Shown piece by piece: positions 23,350 to 31,570 of a stretch of 64,000 nucleotides of DNA (the stretch's first letter is position 1; each line of letters begins with the position of its first letter). The translations under genes were made by a program, and so were the position numbers. This stretch comes from Opitutaceae bacterium (GTDB lineage Bacteria > Verrucomicrobiota > Verrucomicrobiia > Opitutales > Opitutaceae): assembly GCA_027490995.1 (NCBI GenBank), contig JAIXWY010000013.1:185429-249428 (forward strand). The letters are read 5' to 3'. The notes under the pieces are model-generated. The model was given only the letters and a program-made list of their open reading frames with translations, made no database searches and was not told the DNA's origin.

Positions 23350-25182
23350 TCAGTCGTTGAATGCCTGACGTCCCTGCGCGGCGACGTGCTCCGCGATGGC
23401 GGCGGCGAAGAGCGCGCCGAACTCCGCCCGCTTCTTCTCACCCATGCCGGTGATGCCTTGCATGGCGGCGAGTGAGGTCGGGTAGGCGCGCGCCATCTGA
23501 CGGAGTGTGGTGTCGCCGAACACCACGTAGGCCGGAACCTTGCGCTCGTCCGCGAGCCGCTTGCGCAGGGTGCGAAGGCGCTCGAACAGGATTTCGTCGC
23601 ACGCGATCTCGCCCTCGCGGCGCATCGCGCGGCGTGCCTTGGGTAGTTCCATCGGCTTGGTCAGCGTGATCGGACTGCGCGAGCGCAGGGCCTCCATCCC
23701 CTCGTGGGTGAGCTGGATGACCGGAAACTCGCCCTCGCTCAACGTAAGGAAGCCGAGCCGGAGTAACTCCCGGCCAATGGCGGTCCACGCCTGGCGGGGG
23801 AGGTCGCGGCCGATACCGAATGTCGAGAGCTGCTCGTGTTGCCAACGGCGGATCTTGTCCGTGTCCGCACCGGTCAGGACCTCGGCGAGGTGGTTGAGCC
23901 CGACCCCGAAACCGCTGGCCTGTCGGATGCGGTAGACGCAGGAGAGCAACTTCTGGGCGACCACGGTGCCGTCGTAGGTCTCGCGTGGCTCGAGGCAGTT
24001 GTCGCAGGCCCCGCAGGAATTGGTGGGGAAATCCTCGCCGAAGTAGGCAAGGAGCTCCTGCCGGCGGCAGCCCGCGGATTCGGCGTAGTGCACGATCTGG
24101 CGGAGCTGAGAGCGGGCGACCTGCTGCTCGTGCGGGTCCGTGATTTCGTCGAGGAAATGGGTTTGCTTGGCGATGTCCCCCGGGCTGAACAGCAGCAGGC
24201 AGTCGCCGGGTAGGCCGTCGCGCCCAGCGCGGCCCGTTTCCTGGTAGTACCCCTCGATGTTCTTCGGCAGGTCGTAGTGCACGACCCAGCGGACGTTGGG
24301 TTTGTTGATGCCCATGCCGAAGGCGATCGTGGCGCAGATGATGCGGACCTCGTCGCGCAGGAACAGCTCCTGATTGCGGGCGCGCTCCTCGGGTTCGAGT
24401 CCGGCATGGTAGGGGCGGGCGAGGTAGCCGCGGCCGGCGAGTCCCTCCGCCACGGTCTCGGTCGCGGCGCGCGAGGCGCAGTAGACGATGCCGCTCTCGT
24501 CCGAGCGCGTCCGCAGGAACTCAAGCAGTTGTCGCAGCGGCTGGTCCTTAGGCAGCACGCGGTAGGTGAGATTGGGGCGGTTGAAGCTGGCGACGAAGAC
24601 CGCTGGGTCACGCAGCCGCAGGTGCTCGATGATGTCGACCCGCACCCGCTCCGTGGCGGTTGCGGTGAGCGCCATGAACGGCACGTCGGGCAGGAGGTCG
24701 CGCAGCTTGGAGAGTTGGCGGTACTCGGGCCGGAAGTCATGGCCCCATTCCGAGACGCAGTGCGCCTCGTCGATCGCGAATGCCGCGACGTTCCACGAGC
24801 GGAGGTTTTCCTGCCAGTTGTCGAGCATCAGCCGCTCGGGTGCGACGTAGACGATGCGCCACTCGCCGCGGTGTAGCCCGGCCATGCGGGTGCGGGCCTC
24901 GGCCGACGTGAGCGACGAATTGAGGAACGTGGCGGCCACGCCGCTGGCCTGAAGTTGATCCACTTGGTCCTTCATCAGCGCGATCAGCGGCGACACCACC
25001 ACAGTGAGTCCGGGCCGGATGAGGGCGGGTAACTGGAAGCACAGCGATTTACCGCCGCCCGTGGGCAGGAGCGCAAAGACGTCACGGCCGCCGAGGTGTG
25101 CCTCGATGATCTCCCGCTGCAACGGCCGGAAGCGGTCGTAGCCGAAGGTGGTGTTCAGGGAGATCAGCAGGGAGTCGGTCAC
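23350..25182 (-). CDS. recQ: ATP-dependent DNA helicase RecQ
   Basis: RecQ is a 3'-to-5' superfamily 2 helicase used in recombination repair and replication restart. Domains in order are: the helicase core, starting at TTFGYDRFRPLQREII, with Walker A LLPTGGGKSLCF and box II DEAHCVSEWGHDFRPEY; the zinc/RQC region with four cysteines (AGCRR, then CGACDNC); a winged-helix domain; and a C-terminal HRDC domain (RLRTLRKRLADERKVPAYVVF). The length of 610 residues is normal from the GTG at 25182. An open frame reaches 25332 but would add an unconserved 50-residue leader overlapping the divergent DUF72 gene, so I reject it. No strong ribosome site distinguishes the starts. Confidence 0.95.
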   Translation of the reverse strand: MTDSLLISLNTTFGYDRFRPLQREIIEAHLGGRDVFALLPTGGGKSLCFQLPALIRPGLTVVVSPLIALMKDQVDQLQASGVAATFLNSSLTSAEARTRMAGLHRGEWRIVYVAPERLMLDNWQENLRSWNVAAFAIDEAHCVSEWGHDFRPEYRQLSKLRDLLPDVPFMALTATATERVRVDIIEHLRLRDPAVFVASFNRPNLTYRVLPKDQPLRQLLEFLRTRSDESGIVYCASRAATETVAEGLAGRGYLARPYHAGLEPEERARNQELFLRDEVRIICATIAFGMGINKPNVRWVVHYDLPKNIEGYYQETGRAGRDGLPGDCLLLFSPGDIAKQTHFLDEITDPHEQQVARSQLRQIVHYAESAGCRRQELLAYFGEDFPTNSCGACDNCLEPRETYDGTVVAQKLLSCVYRIRQASGFGVGLNHLAEVLTGADTDKIRRWQHEQLSTFGIGRDLPRQAWTAIGRELLRLGFLTLSEGEFPVIQLTHEGMEALRSRSPITLTKPMELPKARRAMRREGEIACDEILFERLRTLRKRLADERKVPAYVVFGDTTLRQMARAYPTSLAAMQGITGMGEKKRAEFGALFAAAIAEHVAAQGRQAFND

Positions 25183-25298
25183 AACGGGGCACCCGATCAG
25201 GGGGAAATCCGGCGCGCCGTCGAGCCTCCAGTCGACGGAAACGGGGCGGCGGGCTTGATCTTGGTCGGATTCCTCCTGAAGAGAGGGGGGTGCCGAGT

Positions 25299-26165
25299 GT
25301 GTACCTAGGCTGTCCGTTGTGGGCGCACGCACCGTGGCGGGGGTCGTTTTTCACCCGTACGGCGCGGCGGGAAGATTTTCTTCCCCAGTACGCGTCGGTG
25401 TTTCCGACGGCGGAGGGCAATGCGACCTTCTACGGGCTGCCAACCGAGGCGACGGTCGAGCGTTGGGCCGCCGAGGCACCGGAGCACTTTCGCTTCTGCT
25501 TCAAGTTTCCCCGGAGTATCAGCCATGAGCGGCAACTGGAGGGGGCGGGCGACGAGGTGGCCGAGTTCTTCGCTCGGTTGGCCCCGCTGGGTGACCGCCA
25601 GGGGCCGTTTTTCCTGCAACTACACGAGCGCTTCGGGGTTGAGCGCATCCGCACGTTGGAGCGGTTCTTCGACGCGTTGCCGGCCGGACGCCGTTGCGCC
25701 GTCGAGGTGCGTGCGCCAGAGTTTTTCGCCGGAGGTCCTGCGGAGCGTCGATTGGACGATTTGCTCCGGGCCCGTCGTGTCGACCGAGTGCTCTTTGACA
25801 CGGCCGGCCTCTTTGCGGCAAAGGCGGAGGACGAAGCCACGCTCGACGCGCAGCGCAAGAAGCCCCGCGTGCCGCGACGGGAGACCGTCACGGCCGCCGC
25901 TCCCTTCGTCCGCTTCGTCGGAGATCCGGTCATCGAGGCCAACGATGCCGCGCTCCAACGCTGGGCTAGGGCGGTGCGGCGCTGGTGCGACGAAGGGCTG
26001 ACGCCGTTCGTCTTTCTGCATCACCCCGACGATCACCACGCCCCCGCGCTGGCCCGCCGTTTCCAGCACTGGCTGCACGTCGAGGACCCCCGGCGCTTCC
26101 CGACTCCGCCGCGCTGGCCGGTCGAGAATGAGCCCGAGCCGGAGCGGCAACTCAACTTGTTCTAG
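25299..26165 (+). CDS. DUF72 domain protein (YecE family)
   Basis: This 288-residue protein belongs to the DUF72/YecE family, a TIM-barrel group of unknown function. Conserved stretches are LGCPLWAHAPWRGSFF, the QYASVFPTAEGNATFYG block (the usual F-N-x-VEgn-tFY pattern), FRFCFKFPRSISHER and VEVRAPEFF. The start is debatable. The GTG at 25299 has GAGGGGG eight bases before it and gives the family-like start MYLGCPLW. A GTG at 25290 is also in frame. It is divergent from recQ and converges with the substrate-binding lipoprotein, overlapping it by four bases at the stops. No function can be assigned beyond the family. Confidence 0.85.
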   Translation: MYLGCPLWAHAPWRGSFFTRTARREDFLPQYASVFPTAEGNATFYGLPTEATVERWAAEAPEHFRFCFKFPRSISHERQLEGAGDEVAEFFARLAPLGDRQGPFFLQLHERFGVERIRTLERFFDALPAGRRCAVEVRAPEFFAGGPAERRLDDLLRARRVDRVLFDTAGLFAAKAEDEATLDAQRKKPRVPRRETVTAAAPFVRFVGDPVIEANDAALQRWARAVRRWCDEGLTPFVFLHHPDDHHAPALARRFQHWLHVEDPRRFPTPPRWPVENEPEPERQLNLF

Positions 26166-27817
26166 CGGGTGGCGGGTGCGGGCGAGGTCTCAAACGAAAC
26201 GCCCTTCAGCGGATGCAGGTCGAGCAGGTTGCCATACCAGCCCTTGATTCCGGGGCGGCGCAGGTTGTTGCGCACGTAGTAGTAAATGGGAGCGACCGGC
26301 AGTTCCTCGGCAAGGATGGCCTCGCAGCGCTGGAACATCGCATAGCGCTTCGCCGTGCTGGACTCGCTGCGCGCCGCTTCGACAAGGCGGTCGTACTCGG
26401 CGTTCTTCCAGCCGGTCTGGTTGTTTCCGCTGTCGCCGGTCATGATGTCGATGAAGGTGCTCGGGTCGAGGTAGTCGCCGACCCACGCAAACCGCGCCAC
26501 GGCGTAGTCGAGGCGGCGCATCGTGTCGGAGTAGACCTTCGCCTCCTGATTGAAGAGGCGGGCGTCGACACCCAGTTCCGTGCGCCACATCTGTTGAATG
26601 GCCTCTGCAATCTGGCGGTGGCCCTCGTTGGTATTGAAAAGAATCTCGAAGGCCGGGAATCCGCGTCCGCCTGGGAAGCCCGCCTCGGCGAGGAGTTGGC
26701 GGGCGCGTTCAGGATCGTGGGGAACGCGGCTTTGGGCGGTGAATCCTGCCGTGTTCGGCGGAGTGAGGCTCTGCGCAGGCGTCTGTCCTCCTTTCGCCAC
26801 TCGTTCGACGATCCGCTGACGGTCGATCGCGAAGGTCAGCGCCTGCCGGATGCGGACGTCGTTAAACGGGGGGCGCGTCGTGTTGAAGCGGTAGACGTAC
26901 GTGGCGAGGTTCGTTTCTTGGCGCAGCAGCGGGGCGAGGGCGGGGTCGTTCTTGTAGACGGCAATCTTCTCGATCGGAATCGAGGAGGTGACGTGGAGCT
27001 GGCCCGCGCGGAACATGCGTTCCTCGGCATCCGTGCTGTCGATCGGGTAGAAGACGACGTCGTTCAGCCACACCGTGGCATGGTCCCAGTACGTCGGTGA
27101 GCGGCGGACGCGGATCAGCTTGTTCGGGATCCACTCGTCGAGAAGGAAGGGACCATTCCCGACGTAGTTGCCGGGCTTGGTCCAGGCGGATCCCCGGGTG
27201 GCCTCACCTCCGAAACGCGTCACCGTGGGCGGGTGTAGCGGGTACCACGCGGCATGGCACACCAGCTTGTCGAGGTAAGCGACCGGCTGCGCCAGCGTCA
27301 GGACCAGCGTGTGGTCGTCGCGCGCTTCCACACCGACCTGGGAGAAGTCCTTCACCTTGCCGTTGTAGTAGTCCTCCGCGTGGCGGAGCACGAAGAGCAT
27401 CGAGGCATACTCCGCTCCCAGGGCGGGGTTGAGCATGCGTCGGTATGCCCAAGCGAAATCCTTCGCCGTCACCGGGTCTCCGTTCGACCAGCGCGCATCG
27501 CGGCGCAGATGAAACGTCCAGGTGAGCTGGTCCGTCGAGATCTCCCAGCGCTCCGCAGTCGCCGGGACCGCCTCGCAGGTCTCCGGGTGGTACTGCGCCA
27601 AGCCCTCCATCAGCGCCATGATGATGTTGAACGTCTGCTGGCTGTCGGCGATCTGCGGATCGAGGTCATTCGGCTCCGACAGGTTCCCGAGCAGGAGCGT
27701 GCGCGAGGCGGTCGCGGCCTCGACTGCGGTCTCGCGGGGACGGCAACCGTTCAGGAGCAGGGTCAGCGCCGCGGCGAGGAGTAGGATCGGGCGAGAACGA
27801 AGGAGCAGGAGACGCAT
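26162..27817 (-). CDS. Oligopeptide-binding lipoprotein (OppA family)
   Basis: This is a 551-residue solute-binding protein of family 5, the periplasmic receptor of oligopeptide ABC importers. The lipoprotein signal is clear: MRLLLLRSRP then a hydrophobic run and LLNGC, with the cysteine at about residue 25. Family blocks include SEPNDLDPQIADSQQTFNIIMALMEGL split over the start of the mature protein, YRRMLNP, GNGPFLLDEW and GYWKNAEYDRLV-like NNQTGWKNAEYDRLVEAA. I chose the ATG at 27817, directly before the signal peptide. No permease or ATPase genes accompany it. It is therefore an orphan binding protein here, and its transporter would have to be encoded elsewhere. Confidence 0.9.
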   Translation of the reverse strand: MRLLLLRSRPILLLAAALTLLLNGCRPRETAVEAATASRTLLLGNLSEPNDLDPQIADSQQTFNIIMALMEGLAQYHPETCEAVPATAERWEISTDQLTWTFHLRRDARWSNGDPVTAKDFAWAYRRMLNPALGAEYASMLFVLRHAEDYYNGKVKDFSQVGVEARDDHTLVLTLAQPVAYLDKLVCHAAWYPLHPPTVTRFGGEATRGSAWTKPGNYVGNGPFLLDEWIPNKLIRVRRSPTYWDHATVWLNDVVFYPIDSTDAEERMFRAGQLHVTSSIPIEKIAVYKNDPALAPLLRQETNLATYVYRFNTTRPPFNDVRIRQALTFAIDRQRIVERVAKGGQTPAQSLTPPNTAGFTAQSRVPHDPERARQLLAEAGFPGGRGFPAFEILFNTNEGHRQIAEAIQQMWRTELGVDARLFNQEAKVYSDTMRRLDYAVARFAWVGDYLDPSTFIDIMTGDSGNNQTGWKNAEYDRLVEAARSESSTAKRYAMFQRCEAILAEELPVAPIYYYVRNNLRRPGIKGWYGNLLDLHPLKGVSFETSPAPATR

Positions 27818-27833
27818 GGTCGGCGAGGGTGGA

Positions 27834-27865
27834 AAAGCAAAACGCCAGGCCGGGCGCCTGGCGTT
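27834..27865 (-). terminator. Intrinsic terminator after the coiled-coil membrane protein gene
   Basis: A perfect 10-base stem AACGCCAGGC/GCCTGGCGTT with a 5-base loop occupies 27841-27865. On the minus strand it is followed by a thymine-rich run (TTTTGCTTTT). It sits between the gene ending at 27902 and the OppA-like gene starting at 27817. It should separate these two leftward genes. Confidence 0.8.
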
Positions 27866-27901
27866 CGCAAGGGGAAACAAATCGATGGTCTGTCCGCTGG
27901 A

Positions 27902-28783
27902 TTACTTGGTCGGCTGCGCGGCGCCGATTTCCTTGAGGCGCGCGTCGATCGCGTTCATGCGCCGCACGAGGTCTTCCTCGATCCGCTTGCGCTCGGCGCT
28001 GTTGACGATGCTTAGCTTCGACGCATCGCGGACGACGTTCGCCGGCAGCGTGAGCAGGCGGGTGAGGACGCCTTGGTCCTTGAACGAGGAAAGGTAAAGC
28101 GCGGTGACCTCCTGGGAGAGGGCGAGCGACTCACGCGCCACCGACTGGGTCGCGGCGAGGTTGTTGTTCAGCTGCTGGTTCTTCGCCAGTTCCGACGTGA
28201 GGACCACACCGATCTGGTCGGAAATCTTCTGGCTGTACCCATTGATGGAATCCCGCGTGAGATTTTGGTCAGCCGCCATCTGTGCGAGGATCGGTTGGAT
28301 ACGCTGTGAGAGGCGGTCCCCGACCTTGTTGACCTGCTCAGTCTGCTGACGCTCGGCATCTTCCGGCGTCGTCGGGAGCGGCGTGAACGGCTGGATCTTC
28401 GTCGCGATCGCTGCGGCGAGCTGGTTGACGCGTTCCTGATTGAGCTTGTTCACCTCGTCGTCGGTCATGAAGACCTCGGCCGAGCGCTTCGAGATCGCGT
28501 CCTTCAGCAGCGTGTTCACGGCCTCGATCTGGCGACGATTCTCCTCCGCTGCAGCCTTGATTTCGGCGTTGGTCTGGTCGCGCAGACGCGCCAGCTCCGC
28601 CTGCTGCGAGGCCGCCGTCTGCGCGAGCGTGCGCGTGTGCATCCAATAGGCGAGGCCGCCGATGATGGCGACGGTAAGGATCACGGCCGGGAGTTGATCG
28701 GACAACTTGCTCCAGGCAGACGGTGCGGACGTGGCAGATTCCGGCGCTTCGGTCGGAGTGGCGGGATCGGTGGGCGAGCTCAT
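27902..28783 (-). CDS. Single-span membrane protein with long coiled coil, unknown function
   Basis: I do not recognise this 293-residue protein as a known family. Residues 1-27 are a proline/threonine/serine-rich cytoplasmic leader. Residues about 30-48 form one hydrophobic span (LPAVILTVAIIGGLAYWM). Residues 55-110 are heptad-like and alanine/glutamate-rich (QQAELARLRDQTNAEIKAAAEENRRQIEAVN). The remainder is helical and polar, with a second coiled-coil segment near the C-terminus (RIEEDLVRRMNAIDARLKEI). The layout suggests an anchored, elongated, possibly periplasmic oligomer. It is monocistronic, ending in a strong terminator. It is divergent from a small hypothetical gene. Structural or envelope roles are guesses. 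Confidence 0.7.
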   Translation of the reverse strand: MSSPTDPATPTEAPESATSAPSAWSKLSDQLPAVILTVAIIGGLAYWMHTRTLAQTAASQQAELARLRDQTNAEIKAAAEENRRQIEAVNTLLKDAISKRSAEVFMTDDEVNKLNQERVNQLAAAIATKIQPFTPLPTTPEDAERQQTEQVNKVGDRLSQRIQPILAQMAADQNLTRDSINGYSQKISDQIGVVLTSELAKNQQLNNNLAATQSVARESLALSQEVTALYLSSFKDQGVLTRLLTLPANVVRDASKLSIVNSAERKRIEEDLVRRMNAIDARLKEIGAAQPTK

Positions 28784-28868
28784 GATTTAGGGGGGAGATT
28801 GAAGCAGCAATTCGAGGATGGACAGGGAAATACGTTGTTTTTCAGCCGAGTGCGAGCACCGTGCGGCC

Positions 28869-29198
28869 ATGAGCTTGAATCCGAGCGAGGAGCGCTTGAA
28901 GGCCTACGTCGAGGGTCATCGAGATGAACGACAGCACTGGCGGGAAAAGGTTCGTGCTGCCAGCGCCAAAGCTTCTGATTTGCATGAGGTTGCAAGGGTG
29001 CTGGAGCGCGACTTACGCAGCTATCTACGCGAGCGGGCCAGCGTCGTGCCGGACCTTCGGGGTGGCCTCAGTCCAGATGCCGTGGCCCGACTGAGTTTGC
29101 GCACGCTCGCCGAGTATTGGCTGAGGGTTTGGGGCGAACCGCGGCGCAAGGCTGCGTCTTCGGGCAAGGCGAACGAGGCACGTCCGACGCTCGACTAG
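28869..29198 (+). CDS. Small hypothetical protein
   Basis: This is a 109-residue charged protein with no recognised domain. It begins MSLNPSEERLKAYVEGHRDERQHWREK and ends in a lysine/serine-rich tail. The middle (LHEVARVLERDLRSYLRERASVVPDLRGG) is predicted to be helical and amphipathic. The ATG at 28869 was chosen because the upstream 17 codons overlap the promoter zone of the divergent coiled-coil gene. Coding-like third-position GC bias supports a real gene. The function is unknown. Confidence 0.55.
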   Translation: MSLNPSEERLKAYVEGHRDERQHWREKVRAASAKASDLHEVARVLERDLRSYLRERASVVPDLRGGLSPDAVARLSLRTLAEYWLRVWGEPRRKAASSGKANEARPTLD

Positions 29199-29364
29199 AC
29201 GACAACAATCATCTGAAGAGGCTTTGTTCTAGATACTTGCGGAATCATGGGGTGTCGGCCGCAACGAATTTTGAGACTTTTGGGGTATCCTGACGTCTTT
29301 CTTCGTGGTTCTGGTTTTGGTCTCTTCCGCTCTGCGGAAGACTTGGGGTTAGTTAGAAACTGAT

Positions 29365-29407
29365 GGGCGGATCGCCTAGGGGTAGGCGATCCGCCCTTTC
29401 TGTTTTC
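29365..29407 (+). terminator. Strong intrinsic terminator upstream of phoH
   Basis: A long stem GGGCGGATCGCCTA/TAGGCGATCCGCCC spans 29365-29396 and is followed by TTTCTGTTTT. A second perfect hairpin (CTTCCGC, loop TCT, GCGGAAG) lies at 29324-29340. The preceding gene ends at 29198, so the 165 bases between hold a structured transcript end or a small RNA. Apart from these hairpins I see nothing coding between 29199 and 29496. Confidence 0.85.
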
Positions 29408-29496
29408 CGCGTCCGTGCAACAATCGTGCGCGGCGCAAGTCGGTGATCGACAACTGGCATTCGGCGTGCTGGTTATTCACACGTTATCCACACGCG

Positions 29497-31032
29497 ATGG
29501 CACACCTGAGCGGGCCTTCGGCCCAAATCTCGCAGCTCAAGGTCTCGGCGAAGGTGAAGACCTTCGTTCTCGATACGAACGTCCTCCTGCACGATCCCCA
29601 GTCGATCTTTAAGTTTGAGGACAACAATCTCGCGATTCCCGTCGAGGTCCTTGAGGAACTCGACGCGATCAAGGGCGAGCAATCCACGGAGCGTGGGCGC
29701 AACGCACGGCGCGTGCACCGCATTCTCCAGGAGTTGCTCCCCGATTCGCGCGCGATGCTGGAGGGCGTGCGCCTGTCTACGGGAGGCACGCTCTCCGTCA
29801 TCATCAATCGCTACTTGCTCGAGAATCGGCACGACACGCCCGCGATGCTCCGGCTCCGGGCCGTGCTGCCCGATCTTTCGAAGAAGGACAATCGGATCAT
29901 CGCCTGTGCGCTTTTCGTGCAGGAGCAGTTTCCGCCACCGACCATTTTGGTCACGAAGGACGTCAACGTCCAACTCAAGGCCCGCGCGGTGGGGCTCGAG
30001 TCCGAAGACTACCTCAACGACAAGGTGCCCGCGGCGGAAGACGAGCAGTCCTACACCGAGGTGCCGCTCACGGTGTATGAGCTGCAGCGTTTTTGCTCCG
30101 AGGGTGAATTCGACATCGGCGCGGAGGCGGCGCGCGGTCTTTATCTCAACGAGTATGTGCTGTTGCGCTCGGAGCAGGACAAGACGATGCCGGCGCGCTA
30201 TTACGGCGACGGGATGGTCCGGCGGCTCAAGCTGCCCGAATACGTCAAAGCGCCGGGGGGAATCCCGATTCGCGCGCGCAACTTGGAGCAGCAGTTCTTC
30301 ATGGACGCGTTGCTCGACGACTCCGTGACGTTGATCACGTGCTTTGGCAAGGCGGGCACGGGCAAGACACTGCTTTCGACGGCCTGCGCTCTGCAGCAGA
30401 TCTGTGATGAGAGCGGACGGTACGATGGCCTTTCCATTTCCCGGCCGGTGATCGCGCTCGGTAAGGATCTAGGTTTCCTGCCGGGTTCGCTTGAGGAGAA
30501 GATGAAGCCATGGCTGCAGCCGTATCACGATGCGTTGGAAGTACTGATTCCCTCCAAGCCGCAGAAGGATCCGCAGTTCGCTGCCAAAAAAGTTTCGAAC
30601 AAGAAGGCGCGCAAGCGCGACTCGCTGATGGCGATGATGTCCACGCCGCAGCCGATGCACGCATCCCAGGCGTTGCCTCCCGGTTCGCCCGCGATCAAAC
30701 CTTACGAGCGCTTACTGCGCTCCGGACTTGTCGAGATCGAGGCGCTGGCGTTCATCCGCGGCCGCTCGATCGCGCGGCGGTTCTTCATTCTCGACGAGGC
30801 GCAGCAGCTCACGCCCCACGAGGTCAAGACGGTGATCACGCGGATTAGCGAGGGCTCGAAGATCGTGCTGATCGGCGACCCGGCCCAAATCGACAACCCT
30901 TACGTGGATGCGCGGAGCAATGGTCTCGTTTACGCCCACAATCGGATGAAGGGGCAGTCGCTGCACGCTCACGTAAAGCTGACCAAGGGTGAGCGTTCGA
31001 AGCTCGCTGAGCTCGCCGCTGATCTGCTCTAG
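29497..31032 (+). CDS. PIN domain-PhoH fusion protein
   Basis: This 511-residue protein joins an N-terminal PIN nuclease domain to a PhoH ATPase, the architecture linked to RNA cleavage and unwinding (PhoH2). The PIN domain shows TFVLDTNVLLHDP, VLEELD and the later acidic site DNRIIACAL. The PhoH domain has Walker A CFGKAGTGKT and Walker B RFFILDEAQQLTPHEVK, followed by SEGSKIVLIGDPAQIDNPY. Between them, an extra basic segment of about 45 residues (from KPQKDPQFAAKK to PAIKPYERLL) interrupts the usual spacing before the IEALAFIRGRS block. The ATG at 29497 is preferred over an upstream ATG with no conserved residues. It converges with the adenosyltransferase gene, overlapping by four bases. 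Confidence 0.92.
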   Translation: MAHLSGPSAQISQLKVSAKVKTFVLDTNVLLHDPQSIFKFEDNNLAIPVEVLEELDAIKGEQSTERGRNARRVHRILQELLPDSRAMLEGVRLSTGGTLSVIINRYLLENRHDTPAMLRLRAVLPDLSKKDNRIIACALFVQEQFPPPTILVTKDVNVQLKARAVGLESEDYLNDKVPAAEDEQSYTEVPLTVYELQRFCSEGEFDIGAEAARGLYLNEYVLLRSEQDKTMPARYYGDGMVRRLKLPEYVKAPGGIPIRARNLEQQFFMDALLDDSVTLITCFGKAGTGKTLLSTACALQQICDESGRYDGLSISRPVIALGKDLGFLPGSLEEKMKPWLQPYHDALEVLIPSKPQKDPQFAAKKVSNKKARKRDSLMAMMSTPQPMHASQALPPGSPAIKPYERLLRSGLVEIEALAFIRGRSIARRFFILDEAQQLTPHEVKTVITRISEGSKIVLIGDPAQIDNPYVDARSNGLVYAHNRMKGQSLHAHVKLTKGERSKLAELAADLL

Positions 31033-31568
31033 GCCTGACGGTCCTGCTCAGCTTCGCGCGCGAGCAGCCAGAGAAGGTCGCTGAGGCGATTGGTGTACTG
31101 CAGGATCACTGGGCGCACTGATCTTCCCGTGGCGGGGAGTCCGCAGAGGCGTCGCTCGGCGCGCCGCGCTGCGGTACGGGCAAGGTCGAGCGCCGCTGCG
31201 GCTGGGTTCGCGCCAGGAGTGGCCCAACCGTCAAAGCGGAGATTCCTTGCCTCCAACTCCGCGAGCGCCTGGTCCACGCGCGCGAGTTCGTCGGCGCCAA
31301 GGCGTCGGAACTGGGATGCGGCATGCCGGGCGGCATCCGCCTCAGCGCAGGCGAGTTCTCCCATCAGCGCCACAAGTTCATGCTGGATCTGCTCCAGTGC
31401 CCGGCGCCGCGCCGCATCCGGGCTCGCGGCCTTGGCGAGACCGATCGCGACGTTTAACTCGTCAAAGGCGCCCACCGCCTCGATTTGGGGATGATCCTTC
31501 GCCACCCGCTGCCCGTAGAGCAGGCTCGTCGTGCCATCATCGCCGTGCCGCGTCGCAATCGAGCTCAC
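31029..31568 (-). CDS. Cob(I)alamin adenosyltransferase, PduO type
   Basis: This 179-residue ATP:corrinoid adenosyltransferase makes adenosylcobalamin. The family signatures are at both ends: IATRHGDDGTTSLLYGQRV for ATP binding, then EAVGAFDELNVAIGLAK, and near the C-terminus ARTAARRAERR with LQYTNRLSDLLWLLAR. The GTG at 31568 is preferred; it lies two bases after the stop of the Gfo/Idh/MocA gene, so translation is likely coupled. Two reasonable roles are B12 salvage together with the B12-regulated receptor at 21 kb, or supply of cofactor to an adenosylcobalamin enzyme outside the window. Confidence 0.9.
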   Translation of the reverse strand: MSSIATRHGDDGTTSLLYGQRVAKDHPQIEAVGAFDELNVAIGLAKAASPDAARRRALEQIQHELVALMGELACAEADAARHAASQFRRLGADELARVDQALAELEARNLRFDGWATPGANPAAAALDLARTAARRAERRLCGLPATGRSVRPVILQYTNRLSDLLWLLAREAEQDRQA

Positions 31569-31570
31569 GG

